The translations under genes and the position numbers were made by a program. A stretch of DNA of 64,000 nt from Desulfosudis oleivorans (lineage in GTDB: Bacteria > Desulfobacterota > Desulfobacteria > Desulfobacterales > SURF-7): positions 1 to 64,000 of the forward strand of contig DYJC01000024.1 in assembly GCA_020723305.1 (NCBI GenBank), written 5' to 3'. Positions 17,374 to 26,017 of this stretch are shown here, one piece after another. Positions within the stretch are counted from its first letter, which is position 1; the number at the start of each line of letters is the position of its first letter. The notes beneath the pieces were generated by a model that did not search any database, was not told where the DNA came from, and was given only the letters and a program-made list of their open reading frames with translations.

Positions 17374-18249
17374 CTACTTCAAATTGGCGGCATCCAGATA
17401 CAATTTCAGCTTATCCTCACCACCGATGGTGATGATATGAACGCCCTGGCAAAGATCTTTTAATCCATTGACGATATCGGCAAACAATTCAATGCTGGCT
17501 TTCTTTTTATCGGTTGCACCGGCCAGTTTTTTGATGACCCAATCCGGCACCAGGCCTGATTTAAAATGGCGATTCAGAAATTGTCCTACTCCCGCGGTCT
17601 GGAGGATCATGACTTCCGCGATCACCGGGATTCCGAATGTCTGGGTCTGTTTCAGGAATTTTTCAAAGCGGTCCAGGTCGAATACCGGAGTGGTCAGAAA
17701 ATAACCGGTTCCCATCTTGGTCATCTCTTCCATCTCCTTTAATTCAAGCTCCGGCACGTTTTTGCCCCAGGAGGATTCCACACCTGATCCGAGTACGAAT
17801 TCCGCACTTTTAGGGAGAGCTTGTCCGTCCACGGTTTGTCCATCCTTTAAATGCGTAAGAACCGAGGCTAATTTGCCTGCGTCCACATGGAAGAACATCA
17901 TCTCCTGGAGGCTGTCTCCGGTAATGCGGTAGTCTTCGGTGAACACCAGAAGGTTTTCGACACCGGCCTGATGGGCGTTGAGCAGATCTTTTTGAAGTTG
18001 CAGCCGGTTTTTCTGACGAGTAGTGGTCTGGTAGATTGCTTCGAAACGATTCTGCTGGAGGACATCGCAGGTTTTGATGGTATCGCCTACCACGCCTTCG
18101 AGTTCGACCTCGGATATGGAGACTCCGTCCACCCGGCCCCGAATCAGTTTCAAACTGCTGATCAGATCTTCCGGGTTATCACCCAGGGGCGACTGAACCT
18201 CGGAAGTAACGACGAATTTGCCAATCTTGAGCGCATCTTTTAATTTCAT
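17374..18249 (-). CDS. Second, divergent MetF-like methylenetetrahydrofolate reductase
   Basis: The protein is about 291 residues from the ATG at 18247-18249, chosen for its GGGAGGT site; the GTG at 18297 gives a longer unlike start. It keeps the MetF barrel: FVVTSEVQSPLGDNPEDL at the first strand, YQTTTRQKNRLQLQKDLL, and LLVFTEDYRITGDS. It differs clearly from the other MetF in this cluster, for example SISEVELEGVVGD in place of NLTDHQSS. It opens the diaphorase operon. It may be a subunit of the same complex, or act on a different C1 carrier or form an inactive scaffold. Confidence 0.75.
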   Translation of the reverse strand: MKLKDALKIGKFVVTSEVQSPLGDNPEDLISSLKLIRGRVDGVSISEVELEGVVGDTIKTCDVLQQNRFEAIYQTTTRQKNRLQLQKDLLNAHQAGVENLLVFTEDYRITGDSLQEMMFFHVDAGKLASVLTHLKDGQTVDGQALPKSAEFVLGSGVESSWGKNVPELELKEMEEMTKMGTGYFLTTPVFDLDRFEKFLKQTQTFGIPVIAEVMILQTAGVGQFLNRHFKSGLVPDWVIKKLAGATDKKKASIELFADIVNGLKDLCQGVHIITIGGEDKLKLYLDAANLK

Positions 18250-18315
18250 ACCGACCTCCCCGGCGGTCTTGAAAACCGCGGTAGATTTGGATGACAAATA
18301 AGACAGAACAAAAGA

Positions 18316-18888
18316 TCAATTCAATTCCAACAGGCGCGCTATTTCCTCCTTGAGCTGAAGAAGAGGTAAGGGCTTTGAAAAACAGACATCCGCACCATTG
18401 TCCTTCATCTGTTTGAATTTTTCCTCATCCAGATAGGCCGACAAAACGATGATTTTCGTTTCTCTGGTATCTGGATTGGATTTGATTTTTTTACATACCT
18501 CATATCCTTTAATATCCGGCATCATGATATCGAGAATCAGAACATGGGGTTTGAAATGATTGACCTGAAGTCCGGCCTCGAAGCCATCGGAAGCGGAGAT
18601 CACTTCATAATCATGCTCATCTTCCTCCAATGCCTGTACTAGTGTTTCCACGATGATGGGATCATCATCCACCACCAGAATCCGCTTGAGTTGGTCCTGG
18701 GGCTCTTTTTCAGGGATGGGAATTCCCTGTTTTGCCATGAAACTTTCCAGGGTTGTTTTTTTGATACGACGATGGCCACCTACTGTTTTGTATGCCTCGA
18801 TATGGCCTGATTCGATCCAGTTGATGATGGTTTGTGAGGAAACATTACAATATTTGCCGGCTTTGGCGACAGTATATATTTCTTCCAT
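18316..18888 (-). CDS. Response regulator with N-terminal MerR-like HTH
   Basis: The protein is 190 residues. Residues 1-55 are an excisionase/BldC-type winged helix (YTVAKAGKYCNVSSQTIINWI, then HIEAYKTVGGHRRIKK). Residues 70-188 are a CheY-like receiver with acidic pocket VVDDDP, phospho-aspartate in VLILDIMMPDIKG, and the conserved lysine in VCFSKPLP. DNA binding by the N-terminus and phosphorylation control by the receiver are inferred. It lies 67 bases upstream of the MetF-like gene and downstream of a histidine kinase, so the pair may control the MetF operon. Confidence 0.85.
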   Translation of the reverse strand: MEEIYTVAKAGKYCNVSSQTIINWIESGHIEAYKTVGGHRRIKKTTLESFMAKQGIPIPEKEPQDQLKRILVVDDDPIIVETLVQALEEDEHDYEVISASDGFEAGLQVNHFKPHVLILDIMMPDIKGYEVCKKIKSNPDTRETKIIVLSAYLDEEKFKQMKDNGADVCFSKPLPLLQLKEEIARLLELN

Positions 18889-19096
18889 AATTGAACCCCT
18901 CTTTTTGGTCGTGACGGGGAAAGAGATGCTGCTTTTGATTTATAGATATTATAGATTTTTTAGTTTGTCAATATATTTTTTAAAAATTCTCAAAAAATTA
19001 AAAAATACATAATCTTTATTAAATCAATGAGTTTAGAACAAATCAATTAGATGATGTAGTGATTTCTGAGAATTTTATTATTGGATTATATTGATT

Positions 19097-20935
19097 TTAT
19101 GGCTGATGGACCGGCAGCAGAATGGTAAAGGTCGTGCCGGAGTCACTGGTGCTTTGTACCTTGATATCGCCGCCGTGATCCTTGATGAAGCCGTAACAAA
19201 CCGATAGACCGAGTCCTACACCTTTCACGCTTTCCTTGGTTGTGAAAAAGGCGTCAAAGATCTTGGGCAGGTTTTCTTCCCGGATGCCGGTGCCGGTATC
19301 TGCTATCTGAATCTGGATTTCTTTTTCATTGCAGGTGGTCGTCACGGTGAGAACACCACCGTCAGGCATGGCGTCCCGGGCATTGGCGATCATATTGAGA
19401 AATACTTGACGGAGCTGGTTCTTGGAAGCAAAGGCCATACATGGTTCCGGACTGTAATTGGGTTGAATGACAATATTGTTCTCCCGAAATTGTTTTTCAT
19501 GCAGGAGTAAAATTTCATCCAGGATGATGTTGATATCCACAGACTGATGAATTTCCTGATCCGGTTTGGAAAAGGTCAGCATTTTACGGAGCAGTTCGCT
19601 CAGTCGAACGGTTTCAGATAAGGCCATATCCAGAATTTTCCGACGGCGATTTCCAGGCTGAATCTCGGTTTTCATCAGCTCCAGGGTGTTCATGATGCCG
19701 AACAGGGGGTTGTTCAGCTCATGGGCTACCTGGGAAGTCAGGCGGCCCATGGCGGATAATTTTTCAGCCTGGAGCAATTGTTCCTGAGTCTGTCGCAGGC
19801 GGCGTTCCATATCCAGGCGTTCTTTCAGATCCACAAAGATGCCCACTGTGGCCAGTTCTTTTCCGGTTGAGTCGTATAGAATAGCTGCCGACAGATTACC
19901 TTCCGCAATATTTCCGTCCCGCCGCATATACACGATGGGATAGGAATGGAGTCGCCCGGCACGTCCTTGATCCGGTCTTCGCAGCATCTGCATGACTTTG
20001 CGGGCCATGCCTTGGGGATAAATATCCGTAATGTTCATCTTGCCGATGACTTCTTCAGCCTTGTAGCCCAGAATCTCTTCAGCCGCCCGGTTCCAGATCA
20101 ACATATTGCCACGCATATCCGAGGCCATGATGGCATTGGGCGAACTGTAAATGATTTTATTCAGGAAGTCGTTTGCTTCCCAGATTTCCTTTTCCATCTG
20201 TTTGCGCTGGGTCTGGTCGACGATGATTCCTTCATAACCGATCACATTGTTCTCTTCATCGCAGTGTACATGTCCGGTCAGTAAAACCGGTATGGGGCTG
20301 CCATCTTTGCGCTTGAATTCAATCTCATATTCCACTACCTGCCCATCTTTTTCAATACGTTCCTGGAACTGTTTCCGGTCTTCCGGCCGCAGGTAGAGAT
20401 CCTGTACGATATTAATTTTTAGAAATTCTTCCTTGCATTCATAGCCGAGCATCTTGAGGAGTGTCTGGTTCGCATCCAGAAATTTACCCTCCTTGCTGCT
20501 GATATACACGCCACATCCTACATGCTCAAAAAGCCGCTGATAATTCTGTTCGGTTGTCTTCAGTTTTTCGGTTCGTTGTTTTTCACGGGTGATATCGCGA
20601 TAAATGCTCAGCTTGAGGATATCGCCGTCTTCATTTTTCAACGGCAGATTCATGATGTCGTAACTCTTATTTAACCATGGGATAAACAGTTCGCGATGGA
20701 ATGTTTCTCCCATAAATACGCTGCCGGCCTTGCATTCACTGCACGTTTCTTGGCTTTTGGCAATGACTGTATGACATTTTTTGCCAATACCTTCGCCAAA
20801 ATCCATGATCATGGCTTTGTTCATATACTGGATCGTATAGTTGCGATCAATGATATAGACGCCATCCGTCATAGCCTCGAAAATGGAAATCATGTTTTTC
20901 AGCTCATTTCGCATGCGGGATAGCCTCTCTTGCAT
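19097..20935 (-). CDS. Three-PAS sensor histidine kinase
   Basis: The protein is 612 residues with no membrane segment. PAS domains lie at about 10-125, 130-245 and 255-375. The first has a cysteine group CHTVIAKSQETCSECKAG that could bind a metal or sense redox. The HisKA motif is MGRLTSQVAHELNNPLFGIM. The HATPase has N-box NQLRQVFLNMIANARDAMP, G1 DTGTGIREENLP and G2 GVGLGLSVCYGF. It resembles NtrB-type kinases. Its start codon overlaps the stop of the hdrA remnant by one base, and the response regulator follows. The signal is unknown; redox or one-carbon status is a guess. Confidence 0.85.
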   Translation of the reverse strand: MQERLSRMRNELKNMISIFEAMTDGVYIIDRNYTIQYMNKAMIMDFGEGIGKKCHTVIAKSQETCSECKAGSVFMGETFHRELFIPWLNKSYDIMNLPLKNEDGDILKLSIYRDITREKQRTEKLKTTEQNYQRLFEHVGCGVYISSKEGKFLDANQTLLKMLGYECKEEFLKINIVQDLYLRPEDRKQFQERIEKDGQVVEYEIEFKRKDGSPIPVLLTGHVHCDEENNVIGYEGIIVDQTQRKQMEKEIWEANDFLNKIIYSSPNAIMASDMRGNMLIWNRAAEEILGYKAEEVIGKMNITDIYPQGMARKVMQMLRRPDQGRAGRLHSYPIVYMRRDGNIAEGNLSAAILYDSTGKELATVGIFVDLKERLDMERRLRQTQEQLLQAEKLSAMGRLTSQVAHELNNPLFGIMNTLELMKTEIQPGNRRRKILDMALSETVRLSELLRKMLTFSKPDQEIHQSVDINIILDEILLLHEKQFRENNIVIQPNYSPEPCMAFASKNQLRQVFLNMIANARDAMPDGGVLTVTTTCNEKEIQIQIADTGTGIREENLPKIFDAFFTTKESVKGVGLGLSVCYGFIKDHGGDIKVQSTSDSGTTFTILLPVHQP

Positions 20936-21699
20936 CAGCCGGTTGCAGTCATTGCATATATCTGCACGAATATCTGATCATTGTCAAATCCTTTCAGACG
21001 GATGGCTCCGGAACGGCAGGAAGCCACACATGATCCGCAACCCTTGCAAAGAACCGGATTGATTTTGGCTTTGCCGGGGAATACCTCAGCTTTTTTATCA
21101 ATCATCGAGGGGGCTGAATACGGGCAGATTGAGGCACAAACCCCGCAACCGCTGCATATTCGAGGAGCGACTTCTGCAATGTTACCGCTGGTTTGAATTG
21201 ATTTTCGGGCAAGCAGGGTTACTGCACGGGTTGCTGCCGCTATTGCCTGGGCAATGGACTCATCAATCGGCTTGGGCGCGTGAGCCAGACCGCAGATAAA
21301 CACTCCGTCCGTTGCGCAATCCACAGGCCTGAGTTTGGCGTGGGCTTCCATGAAAAAGCCATCGTTGTTTAACGTGACCTTGTATTGCTGCGCCAGGGGA
21401 TTTTCTTTTGGCGGTGTAATGGCCGTAGCCAGTACCAGCAAATCCGGGGTAATTTCAAGTTTGCGCCGGAGAACAGTATCTTTAAAACTGATTTTCAGAT
21501 CCTTTTCATCCAGAAAAACATCCAGCCCCTGATCTGCTTGATACCGGATAAAGATAACACCTTTTTCTCTGGCTTCCCGGTACAGGTCTTCACGCAATCC
21601 ATAAGCACGCATATCCCGGTACAGAATATATACATCAATTTCCGGGTTCAGCTTTCGAAGCTGCAAGGCGTTTAGATACTGATCCGGCTTTAATTCCAT
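20935..21699 (-). pseudogene. Truncated hdrA duplicate with 168-bp in-frame deletion
   Basis: The 254 residues are nearly identical to the C-terminal third of the HdrA encoded at 30117-33161. They include the ferredoxin motifs [16 protein letters not shown] and [16 protein letters not shown]. The FAD half, the N-terminal domains and the Sec site are absent. Relative to the intact gene, exactly 56 codons are missing between ELKPDQYL and NALQLRKL (intact-copy positions 30856-31023), removing the CVGSR and CSKVCC cysteines. Homology ends near 21717. It shares one base with the histidine kinase start. A translated product could still be a two-cluster ferredoxin-like protein, but decay is more likely. 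Confidence 0.8.
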
Positions 21700-21717
21700 T
21701 GCACCGGAGGCAAGTAC
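20935..21717. repeat. Left copy of a direct repeat flanking the helicase/methyltransferase module
   Basis: This stretch matches 30117-31063 in the same orientation with scattered mismatches and one 168-bp gap. The two copies bracket the foreign-looking plus-strand module at 21858-29770. Confidence 0.75.
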
Positions 21718-21857
21718 GACTAATTGGGAGTTGTTTTTGCGAAGGCTATTGTTTTTTTAAGGGGCTTCGGATAGTTATATTTTTAAAATGAAACCGCCGT
21801 CCTTCGGGAGCGCGTCGCATGCGTGTGGTCCTAAATTAAATGAAGTAGGATAAATTT

Positions 21858-24800
21858 ATGAACTATTCAGCAATTAGAGATAATCATGCTAATGGTACAG
21901 TTGGTGATTTTCTCAAGCAGGTTATTGTAACAAACTCTGAAGTCTCTATTGTTTCAGCCTACTTTACCATTTATGCATATCGTCAATTAAAAAATAATCT
22001 CGATAGCATTAAAAAGCTTCAGTTTTTATTCGGAGAACCCACTTTTATTAAATCCCTTGATCCAGATAAAGTAAATACCAGGGATTTTAAAATTGAAGAC
22101 GACAAGCTGACGATTCCGCTTGAAAGCAGACTTACCCAAAAAGCATTAGCCAGGGAGTGTGCCCAATGGATTCAAGATAAAACAGAAATTCGATCAATGG
22201 TGAAACCAAATTTTTTGCATGGAAAACTTTATCATGTGAAACAGGAAAGCGGGATTGAAAAGGCGATTGCAGGCAGTTCAAATTTTACCGTTAACGGGCT
22301 TGGGCTTGGCGGAAGTAAAAACATTGAACTCAATCTGATTATTGACAGCGATAGAGACCGGCAGGAACTTAAACACTGGTTTGATTCCATCTGGAATGAC
22401 TCAACTGGTCTTGTCGAAGATGTCAAGGAAGAGGTTCTAAAGTATCTTCAGCAGTTGTATATCGAAAATGAACCGGAGTTTATTTATTTTAAAACGCTCT
22501 ACCACATTTTTGAAGGCTACCTGAGCGAACAGAAAAAAGGCGGCCTGTTAGACGAAAAAACAGGTTTTTATGATAGTGAAGTATGGAATATGCTCTATGA
22601 TTTTCAGAAAGATGGGGTTAAGGGAGCTATCAATAAGATAATAAAACACAACGGATGTATTATTGCGGATAGCGTCGGTTTGGGTAAGACTTTCGAGGCC
22701 CTGGCTGTGATTAAGTATTTTGAACTTCTGAACGCCCGTGTTCTTGTTATTTGCCCCAAAAAATTGACTGGTAACTGGACGGTTTATCAGGCAAGCCAAA
22801 ACCATTCTTTAAACCCTTTTAAAAAGGACCGTTTCAATTACACGGTTCTATATCATACTGACATGGGCCGAGAGTCAGGGCATTCGGATGCGAATGGTAT
22901 TGATCTTGGGAATTTTCACTGGGGAGCTTTTGATCTTGTTGTCATTGACGAATCCCACAATTTCCGGGGCAATCCCATTGAAAAGGTGAAGGATGACGGC
23001 AAAATCAAAATGAACCGTGCCAAATCGCTCATGGAAAAAGTGATAAAGTCCGGTGTAAAAACAAAAGTTTTAATGCTTTCCGCCACACCGGTAAACAATA
23101 CCCTTCGGGATCTGAGGAACCAGATCGCATTTATTACCGAAGGAAAAGAAGACGCCCTGTTTGAAACCTGTAAAATTAAAAGCATCGGAACAACGCTTGA
23201 AAATGCACAAAAAAACTTTACCCGCTGGGCAGACCCGAAAAATAAATCAAGGACCATGAAACAGTTGTTGGAGAGATTGGATTCTGCTTTTTTCAAGCTT
23301 CTGGATGAACTCACGATTGCCCGCTCTCGGAAGCATATTGTCAAATTTTACCACATTGAGTCTATTGGGAGCTTTCCCAAAAGAGAAAAGCCCCATTCTG
23401 TTTATCCTGATATTGACCTGGGAAAACGGTTTCCTTCTTACGACAGAATCAACAAGCAAATCCTTGAATACAGACTATCTGTTTTTAACCCTTCGGCCTA
23501 TGTCAAACCAGGCAAACAAAAAAAATATGAGGATCTGGCAGGGGGAGAAGTTCTTAATTTCACACAAGCCAACCGTGAAAATTTTCTCATCGGCATGATG
23601 AAAGTCAATTTCCTTAAGCGCCTTGAAAGTTCAATCGAATCCTTTGAGATATCCCTTGACCGGACAATCCTGAAGATTGAAAATTTGGAACGGAAAATCA
23701 AAAGTTTTCTTGAAAGCAAAAGTCAGGGTCAAGAAGAAACGCTGGAAAGTTTCACGCCTTCTGATGAAGAACTAGAAGAAAACATCGATGAAGCTGACGA
23801 GTGGCAGGTTGGTAAAAAGCTGAAGTTTGACCTGGCCGACCTGGAGTTGGAAGCATGGAAGTCAGATCTTCAAAAGGATAAAGACGCACTTATTGATCTG
23901 CTGAATAATGCCAAAGCCGTTGATCCTTCCCGTGATGCGAAAATGAAAACGCTTAAAGATCTTATCCAAAGTAAAATCCAAACACCCCAAAATAGAAACA
24001 ATAAAAAAGTCATCGTGTTTACTGCTTTTGCCGATACAGCCCGATATCTCTACGAAAACTTGAAAGACTGGATCAGAACCAAGATAAAACTTCATTGTGC
24101 GCTTGTATGTGGAAACTACACACAGACGACTTTCGGCAAAAGCGATTATGACAGCATTCTGGTAAATTTTTCCCCTGTATCCAAAAATCGGGCAAGGCTG
24201 AATCATTCCAACCAAACGGATGAGATTGATATTCTGATTGCAACAGACTGTATCAGTGAAGGCCAGAATTTACAGGATTGTGATTTTCTTGTAAATTATG
24301 ATATCCATTGGAATCCGGTAAGGATTATTCAAAGATTTGGCCGTATTGACCGGCTTGGGAGCATTAATAAAACGATACAATTGGTGAATTTCTGGCCGAC
24401 CCGGGATCTGGACAATTATATCAATCTGAAAGAGCGGGTGGAAGCCCGCATGGCGCTTGTGGATGTTACTGCAACAGGGGAAGACAATATTCTCAATACC
24501 GAGCAGTTGGAGGATCTGATTACTGATGATCTGAAGTACCGCAACCGGCAATTGAAAAAATTGCAAAACGAAATACTTGACCTGGAAGAGATGGACGAGA
24601 CGATTTCTTTAACGGATTTTACCCTCGATGATTTCAGAATCGAATTGCTTAACTTCATCGAAGCCAACCGAAAAAGATTGAACGATTCACCCATGGGGCT
24701 TTATGCAATTGTTCCCGCCCCGGGAGGTGACTACGGAAGTCTCATTAACGGCAGAAAAATTTCATCTGCTGAAAAAGAAGTAATCAGACCGGGTGTCATT

Positions 24801-25193
24801 TTTTGTCTGGCCCAGAAAGGACAAACCGACGGCAATGAAGAAGTGAATCCGTTGAACCCGTATTTTCTTGTTTATGTCCGGGATGACGGGACCGTCCGTT
24901 ATAATTATACAAACGCCAAGCAGATTCTGGAAATTTTCCGTCTGCTTTGCCAGGGGCAAAAAATGCCTTATGATGAACTCTGTGCATTGTTTAACGAAGA
25001 AACGGCAAACGGTGAAAAAACAGATAAATATTCAGAATTGCTAAAAAAAGCAGTACATGAAATTGTGCATGTGTTCAAGAAAAAACATCATATCAAGTTG
25101 ACTACTGACCGTGGGGCAGTGCTGATACCCAAATCAAAACAGGTCAGCGAAATGGAAGATTTTGAACTGGTAACCTGGCTGATAGTGAGGTAA
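21858..25193 (+). CDS. PLD-nuclease-like domain fused to SNF2-family helicase
   Basis: The protein is 1111 residues. The N-terminus (about 1-190) is a phospholipase-D-like nuclease fold with HGKLYHVK (HxK, about residue 120) and AGSSNFTVNG (GSxxN, about 138). It is followed by a superfamily 2 SNF2/DEAD ATPase: Walker A DSVGLGKT (about 272), Walker B VVIDESHNF (about 362), motif III MLSATPVNN (about 407) and motif VI IQRFGRIDRLG (about 824). A coiled-coil insert separates the two RecA lobes. In known defence systems such proteins translocate on DNA and cut it. It is 7 bases from the KilA-N gene and works with the methyltransferase, so a restriction role is inferred. Confidence 0.85.
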   Translation: MNYSAIRDNHANGTVGDFLKQVIVTNSEVSIVSAYFTIYAYRQLKNNLDSIKKLQFLFGEPTFIKSLDPDKVNTRDFKIEDDKLTIPLESRLTQKALARECAQWIQDKTEIRSMVKPNFLHGKLYHVKQESGIEKAIAGSSNFTVNGLGLGGSKNIELNLIIDSDRDRQELKHWFDSIWNDSTGLVEDVKEEVLKYLQQLYIENEPEFIYFKTLYHIFEGYLSEQKKGGLLDEKTGFYDSEVWNMLYDFQKDGVKGAINKIIKHNGCIIADSVGLGKTFEALAVIKYFELLNARVLVICPKKLTGNWTVYQASQNHSLNPFKKDRFNYTVLYHTDMGRESGHSDANGIDLGNFHWGAFDLVVIDESHNFRGNPIEKVKDDGKIKMNRAKSLMEKVIKSGVKTKVLMLSATPVNNTLRDLRNQIAFITEGKEDALFETCKIKSIGTTLENAQKNFTRWADPKNKSRTMKQLLERLDSAFFKLLDELTIARSRKHIVKFYHIESIGSFPKREKPHSVYPDIDLGKRFPSYDRINKQILEYRLSVFNPSAYVKPGKQKKYEDLAGGEVLNFTQANRENFLIGMMKVNFLKRLESSIESFEISLDRTILKIENLERKIKSFLESKSQGQEETLESFTPSDEELEENIDEADEWQVGKKLKFDLADLELEAWKSDLQKDKDALIDLLNNAKAVDPSRDAKMKTLKDLIQSKIQTPQNRNNKKVIVFTAFADTARYLYENLKDWIRTKIKLHCALVCGNYTQTTFGKSDYDSILVNFSPVSKNRARLNHSNQTDEIDILIATDCISEGQNLQDCDFLVNYDIHWNPVRIIQRFGRIDRLGSINKTIQLVNFWPTRDLDNYINLKERVEARMALVDVTATGEDNILNTEQLEDLITDDLKYRNRQLKKLQNEILDLEEMDETISLTDFTLDDFRIELLNFIEANRKRLNDSPMGLYAIVPAPGGDYGSLINGRKISSAEKEVIRPGVIFCLAQKGQTDGNEEVNPLNPYFLVYVRDDGTVRYNYTNAKQILEIFRLLCQGQKMPYDELCALFNEETANGEKTDKYSELLKKAVHEIVHVFKKKHHIKLTTDRGAVLIPKSKQVSEMEDFELVTWLIVR

Positions 25194-25200
25194 GCGATAA

Positions 25201-26013
25201 ATGAAAAACCGGAAAGTTGATGTTCAGGGTGTTGAGATACGAATTATTAAGGTGAATACCGAAGATTATATTTCAATTACAGATATGCTTAAGGCGAAAG
25301 ACGGTGATTTTTTTATTTCTGACTGGTTAAGAAATCGAAACACTGTAGAATTTTTAGGTATTTGGGAAAGTGTTCATAATCCGGGTTTTAATTATGGCGA
25401 ATTCGCCACAATTAAAGGTCAGGCTGGTTTGAACAGTTATAAAATCAGTGTCAAGGAATGGACGGAAAAAACAAATGCCATTGGGTTGAGGGCAACAGCA
25501 GGACGATATGGCGGAACTTTTGCCCACATAGATATCGCCTTTGAGTTCGGGATGTGGATAAGTGCTGAATTTAAAGTATATTTGATTAAAGAGTTCAAAC
25601 GCCTCAAAGACGATGAAAACAACCGTCTGAAGCTGGAATGGAATCTTCAGCGTACCATTGCAAAAATCAATTATCGCATACATACCGACGCTATTAAAGA
25701 AAATCTGATCCCTCCGGAACTATCAAAAAAGCAAACTCAGATCGTCTATGCAAGTGAAGCAGATATTCTTAATATGGCCATGTTCGGCATGACCGCCGCG
25801 CAATGGCGGGGCAGCAATCCGGATAAAGATGGTAATATCCGGGACAGTGCAACGCTGGAGCAGCTCGTGGTGTTGTCCAACCTCGAAAGCATCAATTCTG
25901 TGTTGATCCATCAGGGGCTATCGCAGGAGCAGCGTTTGATTCAATTGAATACAATCGCTATCACCCAGATGAAATCACTATTGGGAAATAATAGCATCAG
26001 GAAATTAAGGTGA
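25201..26013 (+). CDS. KilA-N domain protein
   Basis: The protein is 270 residues. Residues about 1-140 form a KilA-N domain: YISITDMLKAKDGDFFISDWLRNRNTVEFLGIWE, then AGRYGGTFAHIDIAFEFGMWIS and FKVYLIKEFKRLK. Only fragments are quoted here; the motif order matches phage and mobile-element KilA-N proteins. The C-terminal half contains ASEADILNMAMFGMTAAQWR and is helical. KilA-N is a DNA-binding domain, often a phage antirepressor or a regulator inside defence islands. Position between helicase (7-base gap) and methyltransferase (4-base gap) shows translational coupling, so it may be a specificity or regulatory factor of this module. Confidence 0.8.
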   Translation: MKNRKVDVQGVEIRIIKVNTEDYISITDMLKAKDGDFFISDWLRNRNTVEFLGIWESVHNPGFNYGEFATIKGQAGLNSYKISVKEWTEKTNAIGLRATAGRYGGTFAHIDIAFEFGMWISAEFKVYLIKEFKRLKDDENNRLKLEWNLQRTIAKINYRIHTDAIKENLIPPELSKKQTQIVYASEADILNMAMFGMTAAQWRGSNPDKDGNIRDSATLEQLVVLSNLESINSVLIHQGLSQEQRLIQLNTIAITQMKSLLGNNSIRKLR

Positions 26014-26017
26014 TTCA

